This document shows, piece by piece, positions 1 to 8,145 of a stretch of DNA of 46,473 nt. The DNA is from Deltaproteobacteria bacterium. Lineage in GTDB: Bacteria > Myxococcota > B64-G9. Where the stretch lies: NCBI GenBank assembly GCA_019307065.1, contig JAFDKH010000017.1, positions 1 to 46,473 on the forward strand. The letters run 5' to 3'. The translations under genes and the position numbers were made by a program. The notes beneath the pieces are model-generated. The model was not told the DNA's origin. It ran no database searches and saw only the letters and a list, made by a program, of their open reading frames with translations. Each line of letters opens with the position of its first letter. Within the stretch, counting starts at the first letter, position 1.

Positions 1-1
1 A

Positions 2-976
2 CTCGAAGACCTTCTGGTTGACGAAGACCACATAGTAACCATGAGCCACAAGGGTTATATAAAGCGTAGTTCACTCAGTTATTACCGACGACAACGCCGC
101 GGGGGTCGCGGGCGCAGCGGGATGCATACCCGAGATCAAGATTTTGTAGAGAGTGTTTTTGTGGCATCCACTCACAGTACTATTCTTGTCGTTACCCAGA
201 CCGGCCGGGCGCACGCCTTGAAGGTATATATGGTGCCTGAAGCCAGTCCAGCCGCCAAAGGCTCTGCAGTGGTCAACCTGGCGCGTCTGCGTAAAGAGGA
301 ACAGGTAGCCGCGATTGTGCCGGTACGTTCCTTTGAAGACATGAAGAATCACAACCTGTGCATGGTCAGCCGACAAGGCTATATCAAGAAAACCGACCTG
401 GGCGCTTATTCAAATATTAATGTGGCCGGCATAAAAGCGATGGGTGTCGATAAGAATGATGAGATCATCGGTGCCTGTCTGACAAATGGAGAGCAGGAGA
501 TCCTGATTAGTACCCGCATGGGAATGGTGGTTAGATTCAGAGAAAAAGATGCCCGCCAGATGGGACGCACCGCCAGAGGTGTTCGTGGAATCCGTTTACG
601 CAAGACGAACGATCGGATAGTTGCAATGGAGGTAGTCAATCCGGGCGCTACAATTTTAACTGTTACCGAGAACGGATACGGCAAGAGATCGGAACTGGAT
701 GAATATCGCCTAACCACCCGCGGGGGAGTCGGCGTTAAAACTTGCCAGATTACAGATAAAACCGGTCCAGTTGTGGGAGTAATGCAAGTGTCCGACGACG
801 ATGATCTGATGTTAATAACTGATGGCGGAATGGTCATCCGGACACAGGTGAAAGGTATATCCATTATGGGCCGCGCCACGCAAGGAGTCCGACTTATCGA
901 CTTGAAAGCAGGTGAGCGGGTGGTCGGATTGGCTAAACTGCTCGAGAAAGAAACAGCGGAGGAAACCAGCAAATGA
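2..976 (+). CDS. gyrA: DNA gyrase subunit A, C-terminal part (5' truncated by window edge)
   Basis: The reading frame is open from base 2, upstream of the first ATG at 41, so this is the 3' part of a gene that starts outside the window. The translated start reads like the hinge after the breakage-reunion domain. It is followed by a six-bladed beta-pinwheel of repeated strands such as GYIKRS, GYIKKTDL, GMVVRF, GYGKRSEL and GMVIRT. The GyrA box QRRGGRG is intact; it is needed to wrap DNA and separates gyrase from topoisomerase IV ParC. Gyrase introduces negative supercoils using ATP together with GyrB. The stop codon overlaps the start of the next gene (ATGA), so the two are probably translationally coupled. 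There is no acidic tail beyond a short Glu/Lys run. Identity is secure; the missing N-terminal half is only the window cut. Confidence 0.96.
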   Translation, partial: LEDLLVDEDHIVTMSHKGYIKRSSLSYYRRQRRGGRGRSGMHTRDQDFVESVFVASTHSTILVVTQTGRAHALKVYMVPEASPAAKGSAVVNLARLRKEEQVAAIVPVRSFEDMKNHNLCMVSRQGYIKKTDLGAYSNINVAGIKAMGVDKNDEIIGACLTNGEQEILISTRMGMVVRFREKDARQMGRTARGVRGIRLRKTNDRIVAMEVVNPGATILTVTENGYGKRSELDEYRLTTRGGVGVKTCQITDKTGPVVGVMQVSDDDDLMLITDGGMVIRTQVKGISIMGRATQGVRLIDLKAGERVVGLAKLLEKETAEETSK

Positions 977-2103
977 GAGGCCGGGCGTTAGCCCTTGTGT
1001 TGGTAGTTGTTTCTGTGGTGATTGGTTGCCTGTCCGGCAGCGTGGAGGATCGTTTCAATAAAGGCCAGGAGTTGCTTTTTGACGGCCGCTACGAAGACGC
1101 CGAAAGTCACTTTTTGACAATGGCGCGAGTGCTCAGTCGCGAAGGGACTGCCAATGACAAAATCTGGCAGGCCAAAGCTCTTTTTCATGCTGGCCGTATC
1201 GAACATCTTTACCTGAACCAGCCGCGGCGCGCTGTCGCCCGGCTTCGTGAGGCGTTGAAGCTGGATCGGGATGCACCATTTGCATTTGAAGCTATCGAGG
1301 AAATTGCTTTTATATTTTACGACAGCTTGCGTGATTACCGCACTGCGGCCCTGGAGTTCGAACGGCTGGTGAGTGCCTTCCCCAAGAAAGCCGGGATAGA
1401 GAAATACCAATATCGTATAGCCCAATGCTACTTCATGCTTCGCGAATTCAACCAGGCCCGAACCGAAGCCCGTCTATTAGTCGAAAATTTCAAAGATAGT
1501 CCACATATGGCTTCGGCCATGCTGTTGGTGGCAAATTCCTTTTATGTTGAAGGTCGTTACCAGGAAGCCGCAGATGCCCATCAGCAGTTTCTTGAGATTC
1601 GACCAGACATCGAGATTGAATCACGCAGCCGGTTTGAACTGGGCATGTGTTACCAGGAATTAGGAGAACACTCACGAGCAGAGATGAGTTACTTAGCTGC
1701 CTTAAAGAGACACCCACGTCCCGACCTGGTCAAGGCACAGCTAGAATCGTTGCAGAAACAGATGCGGCAGGAAACCGGACCGGACCAGAAAAAATCTCCA
1801 TATTCCACGGTTCCAATAAAGGGTTCTGGCGCGCTACCGAAGAAAACGGAAGTAAAGAAGTCAAAGCCCAAAGACGTAGACGTTTCAGAAGGTTCAAAAC
1901 GTCCGCCGCTCAAAGAAAAACCAGTGAAAGCCAAGCCCGAGGCAGAGTCAAAACCGGTCGAAACCAATAAAGAAGAAAAAGTAGTAGAAAAAAAGGCTAC
2001 AAAAAAGCCAGAACCCGAAAAAACCAATGATAAAGAAGTTATTCAATCACCCCCGAAAAAGACTGTGAATCCACCTAAGCCACCGGAAAATCAAGGATCT
2101 TAA
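973..2103 (+). CDS. TPR-repeat lipoprotein (BamD/YfiO-like) with Lys/Pro-rich tail
   Basis: The 376-residue protein begins with a signal peptide ending in a lipobox (VIGC, lipidated Cys about residue 19), so it should be a membrane-anchored lipoprotein on the periplasmic side. Residues about 27-260 are helical tetratricopeptide repeats of the outer-membrane-lipoprotein type: paired helices with Tyr/Ala-rich motifs such as GRYEDAESHF, YRIAQCYFMLREF and GRYQEAADAHQQFL. The last ~110 residues are low-complexity Lys/Pro/Glu sequence, likely a disordered linker. TPR lipoproteins scaffold protein complexes, as BamD does in outer-membrane assembly. The tail and the gyrA neighbour are not typical of BamD, so a BamD role is not claimed. 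The start ATG overlaps the gyrA stop. A specific partner cannot be named. Confidence 0.85.
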   Translation: MRGRALALVLVVVSVVIGCLSGSVEDRFNKGQELLFDGRYEDAESHFLTMARVLSREGTANDKIWQAKALFHAGRIEHLYLNQPRRAVARLREALKLDRDAPFAFEAIEEIAFIFYDSLRDYRTAALEFERLVSAFPKKAGIEKYQYRIAQCYFMLREFNQARTEARLLVENFKDSPHMASAMLLVANSFYVEGRYQEAADAHQQFLEIRPDIEIESRSRFELGMCYQELGEHSRAEMSYLAALKRHPRPDLVKAQLESLQKQMRQETGPDQKKSPYSTVPIKGSGALPKKTEVKKSKPKDVDVSEGSKRPPLKEKPVKAKPEAESKPVETNKEEKVVEKKATKKPEPEKTNDKEVIQSPPKKTVNPPKPPENQGS

Positions 2104-2223
2104 ACAAGGACGATAATTAGTAGTTTCTTGAGTTAATATGACTTAAATTTTTGTAAAATTTGCACGAAAAGTATTGATCCGCGTTTAGGGCCATGATATT
2201 TCCCACTCGCGGCGGAGGAACAT

Positions 2224-2484
2224 TTGCATAAGTTCTCCGAGTCGTTGGGAAAGGTAGCGCCATATCTCAATATCGGTGGTATTTTTGCCGGTTGTTTGCT
2301 GATAGGAGTATTTTTAGGTCGCTATCTTGACGGCAAGTGGGACACCGAGCCGCTGATGTTGTTGATTGGTTCATTTTTAGGAATTGCTTCGGGATTTTAT
2401 CACTTTTTTAAGATAGTTCTTCATTTGAATGATGTGCAGCGAAAGCACGGCGATAAAGATAACGATGACGAAACCAAAAATTGA
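2224..2484 (+). CDS. atpZ: AtpZ/AtpI-type small membrane protein of the F-type ATP synthase operon
   Basis: This 86-residue protein has two hydrophobic helices (about residues 16-33 and 42-62) with the short basic/acidic loop and the motif GRYLDGKWDTEP that mark the AtpZ family. AtpZ proteins sit at the head of F-type ATP synthase operons and are thought to help c-ring assembly or ion (Mg2+/Ca2+) supply; the exact function is unsettled. The start is a TTG at 2224, chosen because GGAGG at 2214-2218 sits five bases upstream and no ATG or GTG precedes the first helix. The 120-base gap upstream is AT-rich compared with its flanks and probably holds the operon promoter, although no convincing -35/-10 pair was found. 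The next gene overlaps its 3' end by about 20 bases. Confidence 0.82.
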   Translation: MHKFSESLGKVAPYLNIGGIFAGCLLIGVFLGRYLDGKWDTEPLMLLIGSFLGIASGFYHFFKIVLHLNDVQRKHGDKDNDDETKN

Positions 2485-2905
2485 AAAACCAAAAGGACCA
2501 GGAAAAACCGCGTGGGTTCTTTTCGGGGCCTTGATTGCAGCCGGTACGGTCGTATCTTGGATCTTGGCACACCAGGGTGTCGGTATGGCCTGGGGTTTAA
2601 TGGCCGGCTGGCTGGGAGCCGGCCTGATCGGCCTTAGCGGATTGTGGACATTGAAGAAAGCCCTTTCAGGAGGGAATAAGACCTTTCTAAAATACGTCAT
2701 GGGAGGCATGCTGCTGCGTCTGGTATTGTGCGGAACTTACGCCGGTGTATCTCTGGGGATGAAATGGTTTGATCAGACGGGCTTTGTGATTGGATTGATG
2801 GCCGGAATTATGTTGTTTTTAGTCATTGAGATTACCGGACTGCAGCGCTCGGCACGGCTCCTGTCCTCAAATGCCACTGATTGCTCAAACCCAGTCGAGG
2901 AGTGA
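2465..2905 (+). CDS. atpI: ATP synthase subunit I-like protein (AtpI)
   Basis: The protein is about 146 residues if it starts at ATG 2465 rather than at an in-frame ATG 36 bases further upstream. The later start is preferred because the upstream extension reads through the AtpZ coding region and the family N-terminus is a short basic segment before the first helix. Four hydrophobic helices are visible, the last followed by a short polar tail. Position between atpZ and atpB and the four-helix layout fit the AtpI/UncI family, which assists assembly of the c-ring or interacts with subunit a. Sequence conservation in this family is low, so context carries much of the call. The gene ends seven bases before the atpB start. 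Confidence 0.75.
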   Translation: MTKPKIEKPKGPGKTAWVLFGALIAAGTVVSWILAHQGVGMAWGLMAGWLGAGLIGLSGLWTLKKALSGGNKTFLKYVMGGMLLRLVLCGTYAGVSLGMKWFDQTGFVIGLMAGIMLFLVIEITGLQRSARLLSSNATDCSNPVEE

Positions 2906-2911
2906 CGAGTC

Positions 2912-3778
2912 GTGGTTGAACATACCGCCGGGGCAGTTAAGAGTGTTGGTGAACAAGTCAAGGACATGATCCTTCACCATATTACCAATGGATGGGATTG
3001 GGAACTACCGTTGTGGAACTGGGATTCTGCATCTAGCGCGATAGGAGCGCCGGTGCATTTAAACCCCAATCTCCTGAGATTCGAATTGTTAGGAATCGAC
3101 ATCAATATGTCGGTTAGCCGGCACATTCTGATGATGTTTATTGCGGCGACACTGCTTATTTTAATGGGTGTCTTGGTGCGCCGAAAAATAGCATTGATCC
3201 CCAAGGGATTTGCCTCGGTGATTGAAAGCTTTGTCTTGTTCATTCGTGATGAAATCGCGCAGCCGACGATGGGTAAACATGGAGCCGCAAAGTATACCCC
3301 TTACTTATGCACGACTTTCTTCTTCATTCTCACCTGTAACCTGATGGGTTTGATTCCATATGGTTCGACGGCCACCGGCAATATTAGCGTTACGGCCGGA
3401 CTGGCGGTCATGGCTTTTCTTACCATTCAGTTTGCCGGTATGCGCAAGATGGGTGTTTTTGGTTATTTCGGGCATTTGGTGCCGCCGGGTGTTCCCTGGT
3501 GGTTGGCTCCGGTAATGGTTGTTGTTGAGTTGATGGGTATTTTTGCCAAGCCATTTGCCCTGTGTGTCCGCTTGTTTGCCAACATGACGGCCGGCCACGT
3601 CGTTATGCTGAGCTTGATCGGGCTCATTTTCGTCATGGGCGCGGGAATCGCGGCGGTTACCGTTGGATTCGGTTTATTCATGTACGTGCTGGAGATCTTC
3701 GTGGCTTTCTTACAGTCGTACATTTTCACGATGCTGACTTCTTTGTTTATTGGACTATTAATTGCAGAAGAACATTAA
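2912..3778 (+). CDS. atpB: F-type ATP synthase subunit a
   Basis: This 288-residue polytopic protein forms the stationary half of the ion channel against the c-ring. The signature fourth-helix region is present: VELMGIFAKPFALCVRLFANM, in which Arg220 matches the essential arginine that faces the c-ring carboxylate. The last helix contains the FVAFLQSYIFTMLT motif with the conserved Gln. The N-terminus carries a longer hydrophilic segment (about residues 1-60) before the first helix, including an NPNLLRFELLGIDINMSVSRH stretch common in Gram-negative subunit a. The start is GTG at 2912 with GAGGAG about nine bases upstream. It lies between atpI and atpE as in standard Fo operons. Confidence 0.96.
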   Translation: MVEHTAGAVKSVGEQVKDMILHHITNGWDWELPLWNWDSASSAIGAPVHLNPNLLRFELLGIDINMSVSRHILMMFIAATLLILMGVLVRRKIALIPKGFASVIESFVLFIRDEIAQPTMGKHGAAKYTPYLCTTFFFILTCNLMGLIPYGSTATGNISVTAGLAVMAFLTIQFAGMRKMGVFGYFGHLVPPGVPWWLAPVMVVVELMGIFAKPFALCVRLFANMTAGHVVMLSLIGLIFVMGAGIAAVTVGFGLFMYVLEIFVAFLQSYIFTMLTSLFIGLLIAEEH

Positions 3779-3812
3779 ACTACAGGATATTCTGAGCTAA
3801 GGAGGCAATGGA

Positions 3813-4028
3813 ATGCTGGCACATTTAGCAGCGGGAATCGGAGCTGGTCTGGCAGTTATTGGTGGAGCATACGGTATCGGTCGTATCGCCGAGGGAGCCA
3901 TGCATGGGACCGCTCGGCAGCCATCTGCGGCTGGCGAAATTCGAACCACGATGATTATCGCAGCCGCACTGATCGAGGGTGTTACTCTATTTGCCGAGGT
4001 TGTTTGCATCTTGATGGCCCTGAAGTAG
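3813..4028 (+). CDS. atpE: F-type ATP synthase subunit c
   Basis: This is a 71-residue helical hairpin with a glycine-rich first helix (GIGAGLAVIGGAYGIGRIAEG), the polar loop ARQPSAAGEI, and a second helix carrying the ion-binding carboxylate Glu55 in ALIEGVTLF. An ideal AAGGAGG ribosome site lies 5' of ATG 3813, as expected for a subunit made in many copies. Positions that in Na+-type rings hold the Gln in helix 1 and the Ser after the Glu are Ile22 and Gly56 here, so the ring looks H+-coupled. Oddities are two extra acidic residues inside the helices: Glu27, where most relatives have Gly/Ser, and Glu62, one to two turns past the ion site. Both are unusual in a membrane-buried hairpin. Confidence 0.95.
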   Translation: MLAHLAAGIGAGLAVIGGAYGIGRIAEGAMHGTARQPSAAGEIRTTMIIAAALIEGVTLFAEVVCILMALK

Positions 4029-4122
4029 GCGTTTTCTGGGGCCGCGGGGCAAACGCGGTATTGGCGGCACTTTGTGGCCGGAGTCTGCCGGTAAGACTTC
4101 GGCTACACATGGGAGGTAGTAT

Positions 4123-4692
4123 ATGTCCCTGATGAATATAGATCCTCGGGTCTTTATGTTTCTTGCGGGTTCGGGCGACGAGGGTGAGCATTTTTCCCTG
4201 ATGTCGGTCCATCCCGGCACGATCCTCTGGACACTGATAATTTTTGCGATTCTTCTGATCGTAATGGGCAAACTGCTTTGGAAGCCGATTCTAAAGGCCG
4301 TGGGTGAACGTGAGAAGAAGATCAAAGAGGCATTGCAAAAAGCCGAATATGCCCAGGCTAGCGCTGACGAAGCATTAGCGGGCCAGAAAGAACAAGTGGA
4401 CAAGCAGCGCAAAGAAGCTGCCGAGTTTCTGGCCAAGGCCAAGGACGACGCCCAACGTTCTGGAGACGAGATTCTCGACAAGGCCCGGCGGGAAGCTGCG
4501 GACCTGACCGATCGAGCCCGTCGTCAGATCGAAGAAGAGAAAAACCGGGCAATTGAAGCAGTCCGCACCCATGCTGTTGATTTGGCGATCGTGGCCGCCG
4601 GACACTTATTGGGCAAGGCGCTCGATGATGACACCCACCGCACGATCGTAAAAGACTATATTTCCAAACTTCCAGCCAACCTCAATCAGTGA
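4123..4692 (+). CDS. atpF: F-type ATP synthase subunit b
   Basis: The 189-residue protein has a short N-terminal polar stretch, one transmembrane helix (about residues 33-53, TILWTLIIFAILLIVMGKLLW), and then a long charged right-handed coiled coil (about 60-170) rich in Ala, Glu, Lys and Arg. That is the peripheral stalk of ATP synthase, which holds F1 stationary against Fo. GGGAGG lies about seven bases before ATG 4123. The 94-base gap after atpE is GC-rich with no gene in it. No atpH (delta) follows: the stop codon overlaps the GTG start of ldcA (GTGA). The F1 genes atpH, A, G, D and C must therefore lie elsewhere in the genome. There is only one b gene, not the b/b' pair. Confidence 0.94.
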   Translation: MSLMNIDPRVFMFLAGSGDEGEHFSLMSVHPGTILWTLIIFAILLIVMGKLLWKPILKAVGEREKKIKEALQKAEYAQASADEALAGQKEQVDKQRKEAAEFLAKAKDDAQRSGDEILDKARREAADLTDRARRQIEEEKNRAIEAVRTHAVDLAIVAAGHLLGKALDDDTHRTIVKDYISKLPANLNQ

Positions 4693-5606
4693 AGCTCCAC
4701 AAACCAGCTGCGCTTCTCAAAGGAGATCGTGTCCGCCTTGTAGCGCCGGCCAGTCCTTTTGACCGAGATCTTTTTGAAACGGGTTTGCGAGTGATTGAGC
4801 GTCTGGGGTTTGAACCGGTCGTCGATCGCAAGGAATTTTCGCGCACAGGTTTTTTAGCCGGCAACGACGCCGAGCGGGCCAGGCGGTTGCAGCAAGCCCT
4901 GCTGGAACCCGACACAAAGGCGGTCTGGTGCATCCGGGGTGGTTATGGAACGACACGACTGCTCGACAAACTCGACTTGAAAAAAATAAGATCGAACCCG
5001 AAGCTGTTAATCGGCTTCTCCGATGTAACCGCTTTGTTATTGGCACTCTCGACCGCCGGCGGATTTGTTACAATTCATGGACCGGTTGTAACTCAGCTGT
5101 CAAGCCTGCCAAAGAGTGCTCGCGACTGGCTGTATAAAACAATATCCAGTCCGGTTGCCGGGTCAATAGTGCCTGCCAGAAATCTGAAAACCGTAGTCAA
5201 AGGCAAAGCCGAAGGAGTTTTGCTCGGTGGAAATCTTTCGCTTGTGACTAGCCTTGTTGGAACACCCTATTTGCCATCCTTTGCCGGATCAATTTTGTTT
5301 CTTGAAGATACATTTGAGCAAGCCTATCGCCTGGACCGAATGTTCAATCAGCTGCAGCAAGCTTCGGTCTTCGAGGATATCAAGGGCGTGGTAATCGGCT
5401 CCCTGGCCGGATGTCTCCCGGCTGGGCGGGGACAGTACAATGCCCGGAATGTAGTTGAGCGGGCCGTGGCAAAACTGGGCCTGCCGGCAGTCTCGGGAGC
5501 AGACTTCGGACACATAAAACACAACTTTGCATTACCGCTGGGCGTCAAGGCACGGCTCGATGCGACCAAAAGGGTCCTGACAATTCTCGAGCCGGTGGTT
5601 TCTTGA
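4689..5606 (+). CDS. ldcA: LD-carboxypeptidase (peptidase family S66)
   Basis: The 305-residue protein lacks a signal peptide and should be cytosolic. S66 enzymes cut the L,D bond that joins meso-DAP to the terminal D-Ala, turning recycled murein tetrapeptides into tripeptides. The catalytic triad is visible: Ser111 in LIGFSDVTALL, Glu206 in ILFLEDTFE and His275 in FGHIKHN, with spacing like characterised LdcA. The CIRGGYGTTRLLD motif near residues 81-93 is also typical. The start GTG overlaps the atpF stop, and the 3' end overlaps the next gene's TTG. Its partner Mpl lies two genes downstream, which supports a murein-recycling role. MccF-like self-immunity peptidases belong to the same family, but there is no microcin context here. 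Confidence 0.92.
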   Translation: MKLHKPAALLKGDRVRLVAPASPFDRDLFETGLRVIERLGFEPVVDRKEFSRTGFLAGNDAERARRLQQALLEPDTKAVWCIRGGYGTTRLLDKLDLKKIRSNPKLLIGFSDVTALLLALSTAGGFVTIHGPVVTQLSSLPKSARDWLYKTISSPVAGSIVPARNLKTVVKGKAEGVLLGGNLSLVTSLVGTPYLPSFAGSILFLEDTFEQAYRLDRMFNQLQQASVFEDIKGVVIGSLAGCLPAGRGQYNARNVVERAVAKLGLPAVSGADFGHIKHNFALPLGVKARLDATKRVLTILEPVVS

Positions 5607-6739
5607 TTCCGATGACCGGCAAAAAGACCAGTAAAAAACTTTCAAATTTGATGGAACAAGGGGCGAGTGATGGTGTATTTCCCGGGGGTGTATTGCTTGT
5701 AAGCATCAAGGGAAGTATTCGACACCATACCGCCCATGGAAAACTCTCGCTTCAGCCCGATGGTCACTTGGTAACCCGCGAAACAATCTTCGATTTGGCT
5801 TCACTAACCAAGCCACTGGCCACCACAACTCTGATACTCGACATGATCCAGCGCGGCAATATCAGCCTGAGCGATTCGATACAAAAATATATTCCGGACA
5901 TTCAAAACGCTGGATCAAATGAAATTAGCATCCAACACCTGCTGGAGCATTCAAGCGGGCTGGTGGCCTGGCGTCCTTACTTTGAAGAGCTGGCGGCGGC
6001 ATTTGGCGGTAAACATATAGCCACGATCCGCGGTCGAGATGCGATCCGGAAAATTGTCGCAGCCGAAGATCTTTCAAAACCTGCGGGTCGACATGCTGTT
6101 TACAGCGACCTGGGGTTCATTCTGCTGGATTGGGTCATTGAGCTGATTGAATCAAAACCTACGGACGTGCTGTTTACGCAAAGGATTGCGCGACCACTCG
6201 GACTTGAGGATTTGTTTTTTGTGGATCTTAAAAATTCACGAAAAGCGCAAAAGGCTAGAAAGGGCCGAGTTTTCGCAGCAACCGAGCGCTGCCCCTGGCG
6301 TGGCAGGACCCTGTCAGGTGAAGTCCACGATGATAATACCTATGCCATGGGCGGGGTCAGCGGACAGGCCGGCCTGTTCGGCACAGCCCATGCAGTCCAT
6401 GGTTTGGCGAGGGCCTGGCTGGACGCCTATTCAGGTCGCCCGGCTGTTTTCGATAAGGCGCTAGTTCGTCGCTTCTGGCGGCGCTCGGATGTAGCCGGTT
6501 CCGATCGGGCATTGGGTTTTGATACACCGGCCTTGAAAGATTCACAGGCTGGGCGTCATTTCGGCGGGCGGTCCGTAGGGCATATCGGGTTTACCGGAAC
6601 ATCTCTCTGGATTGATCCGGAACGCGAAATAGTGGTAGTCCTTCTTACCAACCGGGTTCACCCCAAGCGGAGTAACGAAGCCATAAAGTTGTTTCGACCG
6701 CAATTGCATAACCTGGCCGTAGAGGTATTTGAGAAATGA
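5603..6739 (+). CDS. Serine hydrolase of the beta-lactamase/AmpC-AmpH family, cytosolic-looking
   Basis: The protein has about 375-378 residues; the start is TTG 5603 or ATG 5612, and the ATG three codons later is as plausible. Penicillin-binding-fold motifs are all present: S67-L-T-K70 in DLASLTKPLA (nucleophile and base), the Tyr motif Y167-S-D, and HIGFTG replacing the KTG box. No signal peptide is visible, whereas most relatives act in the periplasm. Sandwiched between ldcA and mpl with overlapping ends, it probably acts on muropeptides or D-Ala-containing peptides in the cytosol. That substrate is inference from neighbours; the family also includes esterases and D-aminopeptidases. Its stop overlaps the mpl start (ATGA). 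Confidence 0.83.
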   Translation: MIPMTGKKTSKKLSNLMEQGASDGVFPGGVLLVSIKGSIRHHTAHGKLSLQPDGHLVTRETIFDLASLTKPLATTTLILDMIQRGNISLSDSIQKYIPDIQNAGSNEISIQHLLEHSSGLVAWRPYFEELAAAFGGKHIATIRGRDAIRKIVAAEDLSKPAGRHAVYSDLGFILLDWVIELIESKPTDVLFTQRIARPLGLEDLFFVDLKNSRKAQKARKGRVFAATERCPWRGRTLSGEVHDDNTYAMGGVSGQAGLFGTAHAVHGLARAWLDAYSGRPAVFDKALVRRFWRRSDVAGSDRALGFDTPALKDSQAGRHFGGRSVGHIGFTGTSLWIDPEREIVVVLLTNRVHPKRSNEAIKLFRPQLHNLAVEVFEK

Positions 6740-8145
6740 AAATACATCTAGTAGCTATATGCGGTACCGGCATGGGTTCACTGGCCGGACTGTTGAAAAC
6801 AGCCGGTCATGACGTGCGCGGATCTGACAAGGCATTTTACCCTCCGATGTCGGAGCGTTTACAGGCCTGGGGTATTCCTGCCCTGCAAGGGTTTGACGCA
6901 AAACACATAGATCCAGATACAGACATGGTGATTGTCGGGAATGCCTGCCGCAAGGACAATCCCGAAGCAATTGCCGCCCAGGAAAAGGGCCTGATCATAA
7001 AGAGTTTTCCCCAGGCCTTGAGCGAATTGTTTATTTCTCAGAAGCGGTCGGTTGTTATTGCCGGTACGCATGGCAAAACAACCACGAGTTCGTTGCTTTC
7101 TTTTCTGCTAGTCGAGGCCCAACGAGACCCTTCATTTTTAGTCGGAGGCATCTTGCAGAACTACGGCAAGAGTTTCAGGCTAGGCAAGGGACCCGAATTC
7201 ATCGTCGAGGGCGACGAATATGACTCGGCCTTTTTTGACAAGCGCCCCAAGTTTCTTCATTACCAACCCAACATTGCGGTCCTCACCTCAGTTGAGTTCG
7301 ATCATGCCGATATTTATGATGACATGCATGCCTATCGGTCTGCATATCGATCGTTTGTCGACCTGCTGCCCCGGGATGGATTACTGGTGGCCTGTATTGA
7401 CGATCATGAGGTTAGTAATTTGTTGCCGGGCGCAAACTGTCAAGTGATAAAATACGGATTGACAGATGAAGCCGACTGGCAGGCCCAAGCAATGGTACCA
7501 AGCCGCGACGGTGTAGTTTTTGAGCTGGTTGTTGATAAAAAACCCGCCGGAAAGGTAAGAATCCCGCTAGGTGGAGACCACAACGTTGCCAACACTCTGG
7601 CTACGCTGGTTGTAGCAAATCAGCTTGGTCTGGCACCGCCAGAGAGTGCTGCGCTCTTAGCTGGTTTTTCGGGAGTTGCCCGACGAATGCAGGTACGCGG
7701 AATATCATCGGGCGTGACAGTCATCGATGATTTTGCTCATCACCCAACGGAGGTGCGTAGTACGGTTCAGGCAGTCCGCAATAGCTACCCAGATGCAAAC
7801 CTTGTGGCCGTTTTCGAGCCGCGTACCAACACGAGCCGCAGAAAATTTTTTCAGGACGAATATCCTGATTCATTCGGTGGCGCAGATCGAGTTGTTATCG
7901 TGCCACCCTTTAACTCTAGCCAGATCCCCGAGGCGGACCTTTTCGACTCGGCTAAGCTGGCCGATGATTTAGTCAAACGCGGTCAGGCGGCTGTTTGCCT
8001 GACTGCGGTCGATCAAGTTGTCAAGGATCTTACAAAAAGTGTTCCCGCGGGCGGTGTAATTCTGGTGATGTCCAATGGAGCTTTTGATAACATCCATGAG
8101 AAGCTACTGTCTGGTCTGAAAGAGCGAGAAGGAACGAGAAAATGA
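6736..8145 (+). CDS. mpl: UDP-N-acetylmuramate:L-Ala-gamma-D-Glu-meso-DAP ligase (murein peptide ligase)
   Basis: The 469-residue protein is a Mur-ligase family enzyme that joins recycled tripeptide directly to UDP-MurNAc, bypassing MurC, MurD and MurE. The N-terminal Rossmann domain begins MKIHLVAICGTGMGSLAGLL. The central ATPase domain carries the P-loop GTHGKTT at 110-116 and the EGDEYDSAFFDKRPK stretch. The C-terminal domain has the DDFAHHPTEV and FEPRTNTSRRKFFQ motifs. That EGDEYD-to-FEPRTNTSRR combination separates Mpl from MurC. It is translated by ATGA overlap after the serine hydrolase and ends by ATGA overlap into the alpha/beta hydrolase. With ldcA upstream, the pair completes tetrapeptide trimming and reuse. 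Confidence 0.93.
   Translation: MKIHLVAICGTGMGSLAGLLKTAGHDVRGSDKAFYPPMSERLQAWGIPALQGFDAKHIDPDTDMVIVGNACRKDNPEAIAAQEKGLIIKSFPQALSELFISQKRSVVIAGTHGKTTTSSLLSFLLVEAQRDPSFLVGGILQNYGKSFRLGKGPEFIVEGDEYDSAFFDKRPKFLHYQPNIAVLTSVEFDHADIYDDMHAYRSAYRSFVDLLPRDGLLVACIDDHEVSNLLPGANCQVIKYGLTDEADWQAQAMVPSRDGVVFELVVDKKPAGKVRIPLGGDHNVANTLATLVVANQLGLAPPESAALLAGFSGVARRMQVRGISSGVTVIDDFAHHPTEVRSTVQAVRNSYPDANLVAVFEPRTNTSRRKFFQDEYPDSFGGADRVVIVPPFNSSQIPEADLFDSAKLADDLVKRGQAAVCLTAVDQVVKDLTKSVPAGGVILVMSNGAFDNIHEKLLSGLKEREGTRK

Noticed and set aside
1689..2027. Ser/Phe-rich minus-strand frame under the TPR lipoprotein tail
   Set aside because: It is the antisense of a Lys/Pro/Glu repeat tail; the + strand gene has signal peptide, TPRs and coupling to gyrA.
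3813..4028. Na+-type c-ring
   Set aside because: The Na+ ligands expected in helix 1 (Gln) and after the Glu (Ser/Thr) are Ile22 and Gly56, so a H+ ring is more likely despite the Na+-pumping decarboxylase genes nearby.
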